Below are positions 29,892 through 38,066 of a DNA stretch of 64,000 bases, in pieces; the stretch's first letter is position 1; each line of letters begins with the position of its first letter. The position numbers and the translations under genes are program-made. The notes under the pieces were generated by a model that was given only the letters and a program-made list of their open reading frames with translations, did no database searches and had not been told where the DNA came from. Origin of the DNA: Hyphomicrobiales bacterium (GTDB taxonomy: Bacteria > Pseudomonadota > Alphaproteobacteria > Rhizobiales > Rhizobiaceae); contig UCJU01000006.1 of assembly GCA_900472925.1 (NCBI GenBank), positions 62,001-126,000 on the forward strand, given 5' to 3'.

Positions 29892-30038
29892 TTACGCCAG
29901 ATACTGAAAGTAAGCCCATGCGGCGGCGAAGAACGCGATGACGCCGACTATGATGGCGAGCTTGCGCAATTGCGGATTCGGTTTGCGCGGCTGTTTCGGT
30001 GGCTCCGGCCTGCGAAATTTAATGACGTTTTCGTTCAT
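29892..30038 (-). CDS. Small single-pass membrane protein (48 residues)
   Basis: The 48-codon frame reads MNENVIKFRRPEPPKQPRK, a basic, Pro-rich cytosolic head, followed by a single hydrophobic helix (LAIIVGVIAFFAAAWAYFQ) and stop. The composition, typical rhizobial codon use and good membrane topology argue that it is real, although it is short. The function is unknown. It diverges from the NDUFS4-like gene, with about 240 bases between them. Confidence 0.6.
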   Translation of the reverse strand: MNENVIKFRRPEPPKQPRKPNPQLRKLAIIVGVIAFFAAAWAYFQYLA

Positions 30039-30280
30039 GTCTTATGTCCTCTGAATTGCCATTCGATAGAATATGCTTCGCAGGCAACGCGCAAGACGCG
30101 CCAATAGCTTTTCAGCATCGATGGCATTTATGGTTTCCGCAACATGCAGGGCATGATCGGCTTGACTTCGCAAGGCGTTCGGTCCAATTGAGTTTTGCTA
30201 TCACATTGTTATAAATCTATGATGTGTGATGGCTAGAAAAAGCGGAAGGCCGCTTGTTCGCACGACCGGAGCAGTTTGAG

Positions 30281-30586
30281 ATGTCTGCAAAAATTTATCG
30301 CCCAGCAAAGACGGCCATGCAGTCCGGCAAGGCCAAGACCAATCAATGGGTGCTGGAGTTCGATGCCGAAGTTCCCCGCAAGATCGATCCGATCATGGGT
30401 TACACGTCGTCTTCCGATATGAAGCAACAGGTGAAGCTGTTGTTCGAAACGCAGGAGCAGGCCGAAGCCTACGCCAAGCGCAAGGGCATCGACTACCGCG
30501 TCATCCAGCCACAGGAAGCGACACGAAAGGTCGTATCCTACACTGATAATTTTAAGTTCAGCCGCACCCAGCCCTGGACTCACTGA
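30281..30586 (+). CDS. NDUFS4-like complex I accessory subunit
   Basis: This 101-residue protein is of the ETC complex I subunit (NDUFS4, 18-kDa) family, which alphaproteobacteria share with mitochondria. It shows AKIYRPAKTAMQSGKAKTNQW at the N-terminus, the central WVLEFDAEVPRKIDPIMGYT, then an AYAKRKGIDYRV stretch and the ending FKFSRTQPWTH. It probably stabilises the peripheral arm of NADH:quinone oxidoreductase, whose other genes are not in the window. The ATG at 30281 begins the conserved sequence and has TTTGAG upstream. Confidence 0.92.
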   Translation: MSAKIYRPAKTAMQSGKAKTNQWVLEFDAEVPRKIDPIMGYTSSSDMKQQVKLLFETQEQAEAYAKRKGIDYRVIQPQEATRKVVSYTDNFKFSRTQPWTH

Positions 30587-30600
30587 TTCTATTCAAACAA

Positions 30601-30677
<77 letters not shown>

Positions 30678-30684
30678 CCATTAT

Positions 30685-30720
30685 AAAAACGCTCCCGGAA
30701 ACCTTCCAGGAGCGTTTTTT
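30685..30720 (+). terminator. Terminator after tRNA-Arg
   Basis: AAAACGCTCC pairs with GGAGCGTTTT, with an inner GGAA/TTCC helix, and the hairpin is followed by six T. It closes the NDUFS4-like/tRNA-Arg unit. Confidence 0.88.
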
Positions 30721-31235
30721 GATTCAGCCGAGATGGTTTGTCCCTCTGCTGACTGATCGGGTCATCTCGCCGCGTTTGATTTGGCCGTTTTCCGAATTCA
30801 ATGTTTTTTTGCGTCGAGTTCGTAACGTACGGTGTCCGCGATGCATCTGCTTGTTTCCTGTTTTTGGGAAAGCGCACCTTTGTTGGGGTCAGGGCTTGGC
30901 AGGTCGCAGGCGATTGGTCGAAGCGCCGATAGAATTCACCCCGCAAAAGAAGGTGATGTTTTTCCACCCAGTCGTCGTCATAGGTTCCCGCATGTTGCCT
31001 GCAGTGCGCCAACACCGCACATTCGCGTCAATCGACGCACTGTCCGACTTGGCGTCAAAAGCGGTCCGTCCGTTTTTTCTGATTTTCCGGAGTGCCGCTG
31101 CATGTCCGCAATGCGTTTGCCAAGCGAATGACCCTGTCAGGCCTTGCCTGGTGGCAGCACTTGGGCTTTCTAAGGGATGACCGCTTAAGGTGAGATGCGA
31201 CTGAGTAAGTCCGCTAGGTGCCAAAGGAGACGCCC
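30721..31235. other. Intergenic stretch with no supported gene
   Basis: Frames of 99-153 codons occur here on both strands, but their translations are Arg/Pro/Cys-rich and lack family patterns or a ribosome binding site. This may be degraded accessory DNA between tRNA-Arg and the DUF1349 gene. I see no tRNA 3'-end duplication within it. Confidence 0.4.
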
Positions 31236-31817
31236 TTGCAGAATCTTAAAAATGGACGTTGGCTCAACGAGCCCACAGAAGCAATTGCTTCTGATGTCGA
31301 ACTTTCCGTAACGACCGACGCCAACACGGATTTTTGGCGAGAGACACACTACGGCTTTGTGCGTGACAGCGGCCACTTTTATGCGTTCCAGGCCGGTTGC
31401 GATTTCACCGCACAAGTTCGAGTCCAAGCACATTTTGAGCATCTCTACGACCAGGCTGGGCTGATGGTCAGGGTCAACGAAAGACAGTGGGTCAAGACCG
31501 GGATTGAGTTCTCAGACGGATACGGCTTGCTGGGCAGCGTGCTGACGGATGAAGTCTCCGACTGGGCAACAGGGCGATATGACGGCAACCCATCAGATTT
31601 TTGGATAAGGGTGACCGTCCAAAGCGGCGTTCTGAGGATACAAGCTTCAGGCGATGGGCGCACTTGGCCACTGGTCCGCCTCTGCCCATTCCGAGAAGCG
31701 GATCATTATCTCGTTGGCCCAATGTGCTGCACTCCCGGACGTGCAGGCTTGGAGGTAAGATTTAGTGAGTGGCAATTGGGGCAGGCCTTGGGCAAAGACC
31801 TTCACGACCTGACATAG
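31236..31817 (+). CDS. DUF1349 domain protein (concanavalin-like fold)
   Basis: This protein of about 193 residues matches DUF1349, a beta-sandwich family related to concanavalin-like lectins and YoaP/RegA-associated proteins. Recognisable segments are SVTTDANTDFWRETHYGF, HLYDQAGLMVRVNERQWVKTGIEF and the C-terminal VGPMCCTPGRAGLEVRF. No signal peptide is seen. The TTG at 31236 is favoured because AAGGAG ends 6 bases upstream; a GTG at 31218 lies upstream of that site. A sugar-binding role is only suggested by the fold. Confidence 0.82.
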   Translation: MQNLKNGRWLNEPTEAIASDVELSVTTDANTDFWRETHYGFVRDSGHFYAFQAGCDFTAQVRVQAHFEHLYDQAGLMVRVNERQWVKTGIEFSDGYGLLGSVLTDEVSDWATGRYDGNPSDFWIRVTVQSGVLRIQASGDGRTWPLVRLCPFREADHYLVGPMCCTPGRAGLEVRFSEWQLGQALGKDLHDLT

Positions 31818-31996
31818 CTGCCAGAGCACTTTCTTCAGAGGCACCAACGTCTTCTGGCGCAAAAGCGGGGAGGCTTTGTCGAGAACGATGACCGCTTGCG
31901 GCGATCAGTTGAACTCAGCGCCGTAAGCGGACATGAATTGCCGCTCTCTGGGTGGTTGCGAGCCAGTGCCGGGGTTCCGGCCCGCGACCGTTTTAA

Positions 31997-32932
31997 TTAG
32001 CGCTTTCGCCCCTTATCAGCATTCAGCGCGCCTTCGAGAAAGCTTGCTGCGCTTTCCAGAGCTTGCATTCCTTCCGATAGGACCGCCGCAAACATGTGCC
32101 AGACATGAAACATGCCAGGCCAGACTTCGAGGGACACGCGCACACGGTTTTCGCCAAGATGCGTTGCCAGACGCATGGCATCGCTTAGCATAACTTCGCT
32201 TTCACCGATCTGGACCATGATCGGCGGCAATCCCCGCACATCCGCAAAGACAGGTGATGCGTCAGGATTATTCTTCAAAGCGCCGTTCAGGAAGGCTCTC
32301 GCCATCAAATCGAGGCCTGCGCGGCTGACTGTGGGGTCAATCCCGTCTCGTGTCGCCATCGAAGAGCCCGAATGTTCGAGATTGGCCCAAGGGGAAATGG
32401 CAACGCCAGCCGATGGAAGCGCCAGTCCGGCATTGCGGGCAGCGACCATCACGGTAACGACCATAGCGCCCCCGGCGGAATCTCCGGAAAAAGCGATTGA
32501 TTTGGGATCATGGCCCTGGTCAAGCAACCATTTGTAGGATGCTAAGGTGTCATCAATGGCAGCGGGAAAAGGATGTTCGGGAGCAAGGCGATAGTCTGGC
32601 ATGTAGACCACGGCTTTCAAAAGCTTCGCATAATGTCCTGCCAAGCCGTGGTAGGCCGCGGGACTTCCGGCGATGTATCCACCGCCGTGGATGTAGAGAA
32701 GAACCCTATCGTCTTCGACCCTGTCGGGAACCACCACCGTGGCAGAGATGCCGTCCATGTCTATCTGGCTTATAGATACGCCCGCGGGCGTGGGGTGCTG
32801 GGCAAGCACATTGATGTATTTTTGTCTTTCAACGGCCCAATCTCCGGTCTGCCCCATCAGCAAAGGAGCAAACGAAGATGATGCAGCATTCCAAGCGTCA
32901 ATACGCTGTTGAACGGCGGGAGTCATTGGCAT
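31997..32932 (-). CDS. HSL-family alpha/beta hydrolase (esterase/lipase)
   Basis: This 311-residue esterase is of the hormone-sensitive-lipase group. It has the oxyanion motif HGGGY (about residue 85), the nucleophile elbow GDSAGG, and the acid/His pair expected in IGESEVMLSDAM and FHVWHMF. The ATG at 32932 was selected because GAGG precedes it by 6 bases; two further ATGs upstream are in frame. It diverges from the LysR regulator at 33057, the usual arrangement for a regulator and its target. The substrate is unknown. Confidence 0.88.
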   Translation of the reverse strand: MPMTPAVQQRIDAWNAASSSFAPLLMGQTGDWAVERQKYINVLAQHPTPAGVSISQIDMDGISATVVVPDRVEDDRVLLYIHGGGYIAGSPAAYHGLAGHYAKLLKAVVYMPDYRLAPEHPFPAAIDDTLASYKWLLDQGHDPKSIAFSGDSAGGAMVVTVMVAARNAGLALPSAGVAISPWANLEHSGSSMATRDGIDPTVSRAGLDLMARAFLNGALKNNPDASPVFADVRGLPPIMVQIGESEVMLSDAMRLATHLGENRVRVSLEVWPGMFHVWHMFAAVLSEGMQALESAASFLEGALNADKGRKR

Positions 32933-33056
32933 TGTGAACCTCATTCGTCTGATACGTCCCCTGTCGTCTTGACGCGGGATCAAGGATCACCGTATCGAAT
33001 CTATTCGGGAACAGATTTCCCATCTGTGGCGACGGCAAACATCGGAGAATGGATTC

Positions 33057-33977
33057 ATGCGTGGAAATCTGGATGAGATTTTCGTGTTTATCGCCGTCGT
33101 CGATTCGGGAAGCTTAAGCGGCGCAGGACAAACGGTCGGCTTGACGCGGTCCGCGGTCGGTAAGGCTATAACGCGTCTTGAGACGCGACTTCGGGTCCGT
33201 CTGCTCTATCGAACAACCCGCAAGCTGAGCATGACCGATGACGGTCGCATCTTTTACGAACACTGCTCACGGGTCATCAGCCTTCTTGAAGAAACCGAAG
33301 CCAGCGTCGGGCAGAAAAGTGCGGTACCCACGGGCTTGCTGCGTCTTACCGTTCCCGAGGGATTCGGGCGCACACACGTCCTTCCGTTATTACATCTGTA
33401 CATGGAAGAATGGCCAGATCTGCAGGTTGAGGTTAGTTTCAGCGACCGTATTGCTGATCTCGTTGAGGAAGGTTTTGATCTGGCCGTAAGGATAGGGACA
33501 CGCGGACCTGACACACGGCTGGTTTCACGGGTCGTCGCCGAACACCGCAGCATCATATGTGCCTCACCGGCGTATCTCGATAAACACGGTAGAGCAACGG
33601 TTCCCGATGACCTGACATCGCATGACTGCCTGTCGTTCAAAAGCGGAACACGAAAACAGCCATGGCGTATTCGCGAAATGGACGGCTCTTGGTCCACAGT
33701 CGGCGGGCGCGGCCGCTTTCGTCTCGACAGCGGCGAGGCAATCCGGGACGCGGCGATTGCAGGAATGGGCGTGGCCTATCTTCCAGGCTTTATGGTCGAC
33801 GATGCGATAGCGGATAAGAAGCTAGAACAGCTTCTCCCAGAGTTTGAAACCCAGAAGGTTCCTATCATTGTCATCTATCCGAGCAAGCGCTACTTGGCCG
33901 CAAAAGTCAGGCGTTTCATCGACCTTATGGTCCAGCACTGGACGCATAACCGCCTCTCGACATCGTATGACCGCTAA
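33057..33977 (+). CDS. LysR-family transcriptional regulator
   Basis: This 306-residue regulator has an N-terminal winged HTH (about 1-60: LDEIFVFIAVVDSGSLSGAGQ, then RLETRLRVRLLYRTTRKLSMTDDG) and a periplasmic-binding-protein-like effector domain (about 90-295), in the subgroup that includes DsdC/CrgA-like repressors. It diverges from the esterase gene with 124 bases between the starts, which makes that gene its likely target. Confidence 0.9.
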   Translation: MRGNLDEIFVFIAVVDSGSLSGAGQTVGLTRSAVGKAITRLETRLRVRLLYRTTRKLSMTDDGRIFYEHCSRVISLLEETEASVGQKSAVPTGLLRLTVPEGFGRTHVLPLLHLYMEEWPDLQVEVSFSDRIADLVEEGFDLAVRIGTRGPDTRLVSRVVAEHRSIICASPAYLDKHGRATVPDDLTSHDCLSFKSGTRKQPWRIREMDGSWSTVGGRGRFRLDSGEAIRDAAIAGMGVAYLPGFMVDDAIADKKLEQLLPEFETQKVPIIVIYPSKRYLAAKVRRFIDLMVQHWTHNRLSTSYDR

Positions 33978-34001
33978 GGGCTATTATCCGACACAGGACA
34001 C

Positions 34002-34766
34002 TCACGCCAACTGCTTGTCATGTTCAGGCTCGCAGAGGAATGCGCTGGGTGTTGTCGCGGTCACTTGCCTGAACGCGAAGGAAAACGCAGCAGTGCTCGA
34101 GAAGCCTGCTTCACTCGCCACCTCGGCAACTGACTTACCTCGCGCGAGTTGCTCCATCGTTCTCACAATCCGCGCTCGTTGTCTCCAGGCTTTCAGCGTC
34201 ATTCCCGTCTCCGCTGGGAACAGGCGGCTTACCGTGCGAACAGAGGTCGCAGCGCGTGATGCCAACTCGTTCAAGTCCATACGATTGCGATGATCGCCAA
34301 GAGCGATCTCTGCCACCCGCTTTGCCACTGGGCTTCTGGGCGTCGGAAGGTAGGTCGGCGCATCTGACACTGCGCTTAACTCAAGAAGGATTAGCCTCAC
34401 TATAAGCTCTGCTTTGACCGTCGCGGGGTCGTCTTCGATGGCAGCGGCAAGCAGGGAGCGAAGCAATGGCGTCACTCTGGATGCAAAGGCCCGATCCGGA
34501 AAATCCGGAGGAGCCCAGTTTGCGATTGCAGTTGGTTGCCAGTTCACCATCCAAAGCTCGGCATCCGTCATGATGCCAAGGCGATGCGGTACGCCTGCTG
34601 GAATCCACGCCACACGTTGAGGAGGCACAAGCCAGACCCCTTCGTCTGTATGAAGCTGGATCATGCCCGATGCAGCGTAAGTGAGCTGGGCTTCATTATG
34701 AGAATGTAATGGCAGGGCTGAACCACTCGGTTTGCTCATGCGATGGATATTGAAAGTCGGGTTCAT
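34002..34766 (-). CDS. AraC-family regulator with cupin sensor domain
   Basis: This 254-residue regulator has an N-terminal cupin-like sensor (about 10-90, with HSHNEAQLTYAASG and VPPQRVAWIPAGVPHRL) and two C-terminal HTH motifs (about 150-245, with LNELASRAATSVRTVSRLF and SVAEVASEAGFSSTAAFSFAFRQ). The ATG at 34766 begins the conserved domain; the frame extends further upstream into the neighbouring gene without a plausible start. It diverges from the oxidoreductase gene and probably controls it. Confidence 0.88.
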   Translation of the reverse strand: MNPTFNIHRMSKPSGSALPLHSHNEAQLTYAASGMIQLHTDEGVWLVPPQRVAWIPAGVPHRLGIMTDAELWMVNWQPTAIANWAPPDFPDRAFASRVTPLLRSLLAAAIEDDPATVKAELIVRLILLELSAVSDAPTYLPTPRSPVAKRVAEIALGDHRNRMDLNELASRAATSVRTVSRLFPAETGMTLKAWRQRARIVRTMEQLARGKSVAEVASEAGFSSTAAFSFAFRQVTATTPSAFLCEPEHDKQLA

Positions 34767-34857
34767 ATGAATGGCCTGTGGTCGATGTGGATTGGCATCA
34801 CATCGGGAAAATACGCCTATATAACCGATCAGAGCAACATTCTGGAGAAAAAAAACA

Positions 34858-35775
34858 ATGAGAGCTGCTGTTATCCGGGAGTACGGGTCGAACGATGTGG
34901 TGGAGATCGCTGAGGTGGATCGACCAGAGCCGAATGAAGGCGAGGTCCTGGTGCGGGTCCATGCGGCTGGTGTGAACCCGGTGGACTGGAAAATTCGCGG
35001 TGGCATGGGCCAGCGCATGGGGATGACCCTGCCAATCCACCTCGGGGGCGAACTTGTCGGCACGATTGAGAAGCTTGGCGCTGGCGTCGACAACTTTCAG
35101 CAAGGTGAGACCATTTTCGGCATGGTACACACAGGTGCCTTCGCTGAATATGCGGTTGCCAAAGCAATCAACGTCGTACGCGTACCCGATAATATCGATA
35201 CCACCCACGCAGCAGCTCTTCCCCTGGCGGGCTCCACGGCATGGCAGGTGCTTTTTGATGAAGCAGGACTATCTGCCGGACAACGTCTTCTGATCACCAA
35301 CAGTTCTGGTGGGGTCGGGTCTCTTGCCGTGCAGTTCGCCAAAGCCAGAGGTGCGCACGTCATAGCTGTCGCTTCGGGTCGCAACGAGGAGTTCGTCCGC
35401 GCCCTTGGCGCAGACGAATTCATCGACTACACGGCCGGACCCTTCGAGGACGCAGCACGTGACGTTGACGTCGTGCTGGATACAATGGGTGGTGAGATAT
35501 TTCAGCGCGCCTTCAAAACCCTCAAGATAGGCGGGTTCATGGTTACGGTGGTAGCCTTTCCCGACGACGAAGCCGAGCGCTATGGTGTCCGCGTAAAGCG
35601 ATCATTTACAGTACCGAGCGCGCGCAACTTGACCTCGGTCGCAGAGTTGGTCGAGGCTGGCAAAGTTGTGGCGCACATCGATACGGTTCTGCCTTTGAAC
35701 GCGATCAGGGAGGCGTTTGCTCTCTCTGAGGCTGGTCGCGCCCGAGGAAAAATCGTCCTCAAACCCAATGGCTAG
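34858..35775 (+). CDS. NADP-dependent quinone oxidoreductase-type MDR enzyme
   Basis: This 305-residue medium-chain reductase lacks catalytic zinc ligands, like zeta-crystallin and other quinone oxidoreductases. It shows HAAGVNPVDWKIRGG near residue 37, a Rossmann motif NSSGGVGSLAVQFAKARGA at about 147-165, and the C-terminal ending GRARGKIVLKPNG. The gene starts 91 bases from the divergent AraC regulator and probably encodes a detoxifying reductase. Its substrate is unknown. Confidence 0.88.
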   Translation: MRAAVIREYGSNDVVEIAEVDRPEPNEGEVLVRVHAAGVNPVDWKIRGGMGQRMGMTLPIHLGGELVGTIEKLGAGVDNFQQGETIFGMVHTGAFAEYAVAKAINVVRVPDNIDTTHAAALPLAGSTAWQVLFDEAGLSAGQRLLITNSSGGVGSLAVQFAKARGAHVIAVASGRNEEFVRALGADEFIDYTAGPFEDAARDVDVVLDTMGGEIFQRAFKTLKIGGFMVTVVAFPDDEAERYGVRVKRSFTVPSARNLTSVAELVEAGKVVAHIDTVLPLNAIREAFALSEAGRARGKIVLKPNG

Positions 35776-36380
35776 TCCGCTATCTTCCAGATCGTTTGGC
35801 TCCATTATGTCGGCTTGGGGAAATGGCAGACGTCGGCTTCGTGCCGATAGTGTTGAAAAACTCCGCCGAGCGGAGCCGAGACGAACCGCCGCCTCGACCG
35901 TTGGAATGGATTTCCGCTGATCTGAGCCGAGGGGAACGCCTCTCGGCCAGGATCGCCTCACCATCACGCGTGCTGCCTTGCTAGCCCCGGATTGTTTCCG
36001 CCCGGTAGTCACGATCCTTCGAGAACTACAGCCAAGTTTCCTCGCCGGACCAGCCGTTTTCGCCTATTTGGTTGGCAGGACGACGCCTACGTCGCTGTTG
36101 AGTTTCAGACACTTGGACATCAGGAAGGCACCCCAAGCGCTATCCACGATAAGGAGTGGTTCCAAAAATGACCATTTGGCCTCACTCCTGACCAAACCGA
36201 TGTCCTGTCAGGCGGCCCGTTGTCCCCGCAGAACGCTATCGGAGCTTGTCCAGATAGATTGGACCGTGTTTCCGTGTTAGGTCTCCCATGGCTTCTCGAT
36301 TGTCTTTTTTTGGGCTTGACACGCTGAGGCTGCAAGTGGTGTTTTCGGGCGCACAGAGGCGCACGCGACTGGAAGCATGG
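35776..36380. other. 605-base intergenic region with no supported gene
   Basis: Frames here lack ribosome binding sites and family patterns. The stretch GTGTTGAAAAACTC near 35850 resembles sequence often seen at the edge of insertion-sequence remnants, but there is no transposase or inverted repeat partner to confirm it. The base composition and codon pattern change sharply at the HscC gene. Confidence 0.35.
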
Positions 36381-38066
36381 ATGATCGTCGGTATTGATCT
36401 TGGAACGACTAATTCGCTGATCGGGACGTTCGAAAACGGAAGCCCTGTCCTATTTCCCAATGCCAGTGGACTTACCTTGACGCCGTCGGTCGTCAGCTTC
36501 GACGACAAAGGCGTCATCGTAGGTGAAGCAGCGAAGGACCGGCTTGTCACCCATCCGGATCGCAGTGTTGCTACCTTCAAGCGCTGGATGGGAACAGCGC
36601 GCGAAACACGTCTTGGCGGCCAGGATTTTCGGCCTGAAGAACTATCCTCCTTTGTTCTGAGAAGCCTGATTGGCGATGCGGAAGCTGCGACCGGTGATAA
36701 GGTCACGGAAGCCGTTATCTCGGTGCCTGCTTATTTTTCCGATAGTCAACGACAGGCCACCCGCCTGGCAGCGAAGATGGCGGGACTGAAGGTAGAGCGG
36801 CTTATCAATGAGCCGACAGCAGCGGCGCTCGCATATGGTATGCAAGATAGAGAGGGCGAAAGCCGGTTTCTGGTGTTCGATCTGGGCGGTGGCACGTTCG
36901 ACGTATCAATTGTAGAGATTTTCGACGGCGTCGTCGAGGTTCATGCCAGTGCCGGCGACAATTTTCTCGGCGGGGAGGATTTCCTCGATCTGCTGATGAA
37001 TGCGGCCGCAGCGGACCTGAAGCTCAATCTCGATAAGATACCGCCTTCCGAACGCCTGCAACTGCGCCGCCGCATGGAATTGATCAAACGACAGCTTTCC
37101 GGCACGCAAGAGGTGGTGCTGGAAGCGAAGATTGGCGCTCGCGACATCAGATGGTCATTTGATCAGGCACGGTTTGAAGTTTTGGCCGAACCGCTGCTCG
37201 CACGCTTGCGTGGCCCACTGGAGCGTGCGCTGCTCGATGCCAAATTAACACCTGATGATCTCGACGACATCGTCATGGTCGGCGGCGCAAGCCGCATGTC
37301 ACCTGTTATCAAGACCGTGACCCGGCTGCTTGGGCGTTTGCCGCTACGTCACGTCAACCCGGACGAGGTCGTGGCCCATGGTGCCATCGTCGCAAGTGGG
37401 CTCAAAGGGCGCGATGCTAGCCTGCGGGAGGTGATCCTCACCGATGTCAGCCCATACACTTTGGGCACCAATATTTCACGCCAGGATGCCAGCGGGCAGT
37501 TCCAGGCCGGCTATTTCCTGCCACTCATCCCGCGCAACAGCACTGTTCCCGTGAGCAGGGAGGAAGAATTCTTGCCGGTCAACGAGGCTCAGACCACGAT
37601 AACCTTCGGTATCTATCAGGGTGAACACCCCATCGCCGACAAGAACATCCTGCTCGGTGAGCTGAAGGTTCCTATCCCCCAAGCTCAAAACGCCGCCGAC
37701 CGCGGCGTCATTGCCCGATTTACCTATGACATCGATGGCATTCTCCAGGTCGAGGCTCGGGTCAAAGCGACAGGCGCTCACCACGAGATCGTCATCGAGC
37801 GCGGACAGACGGGATTGAGTGAGGCGGAAATCCGCGAAAGGCTCGCCAAGCTGGAGGCGATCAAGGTGCACCCGCGTGAGCAGCAGGAAAATCTCGCGCT
37901 GATGGCGAGGACAGAGCGCCTTTATGAGGAAAGACTGGAGCACCGGGAGATGTTGCAAAACGCCATCATGCATTTCAACGGTGTGCTGAACACACAAGAC
38001 GAAAGGCAGATCGCTCGGTTTCGTGATGATCTGGTCAGAGTTCTCACTGAAATCGATCCCAGATGA
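36381..38066 (+). CDS. HscC-type Hsp70 chaperone
   Basis: This 561-residue Hsp70 is close in length to E. coli HscC (YbeW) and shorter than DnaK (about 640). The ATPase domain has phosphate-1 GIDLGTTNS (residues 4-12), VFDLGGGTFDVS, the adenosine motif VMVGGASRM and INEPTAAALAYG. The substrate domain (about 370-500) and a short helical lid follow. ATG 36381 starts at the conserved segment with GGAAG upstream; an in-frame ATG at 36288 would add an unmatched extension. It overlaps the J-like gene by ATGA, so the pair are a dedicated chaperone system. Confidence 0.9.
   Translation: MIVGIDLGTTNSLIGTFENGSPVLFPNASGLTLTPSVVSFDDKGVIVGEAAKDRLVTHPDRSVATFKRWMGTARETRLGGQDFRPEELSSFVLRSLIGDAEAATGDKVTEAVISVPAYFSDSQRQATRLAAKMAGLKVERLINEPTAAALAYGMQDREGESRFLVFDLGGGTFDVSIVEIFDGVVEVHASAGDNFLGGEDFLDLLMNAAAADLKLNLDKIPPSERLQLRRRMELIKRQLSGTQEVVLEAKIGARDIRWSFDQARFEVLAEPLLARLRGPLERALLDAKLTPDDLDDIVMVGGASRMSPVIKTVTRLLGRLPLRHVNPDEVVAHGAIVASGLKGRDASLREVILTDVSPYTLGTNISRQDASGQFQAGYFLPLIPRNSTVPVSREEEFLPVNEAQTTITFGIYQGEHPIADKNILLGELKVPIPQAQNAADRGVIARFTYDIDGILQVEARVKATGAHHEIVIERGQTGLSEAEIRERLAKLEAIKVHPREQQENLALMARTERLYEERLEHREMLQNAIMHFNGVLNTQDERQIARFRDDLVRVLTEIDPR

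Noticed and set aside
35830-35870. Possible insertion-sequence edge (GTGTTGAAAAACTC)
   Set aside because: There is no transposase, no second inverted repeat and no target duplication nearby; resemblance is from memory only.
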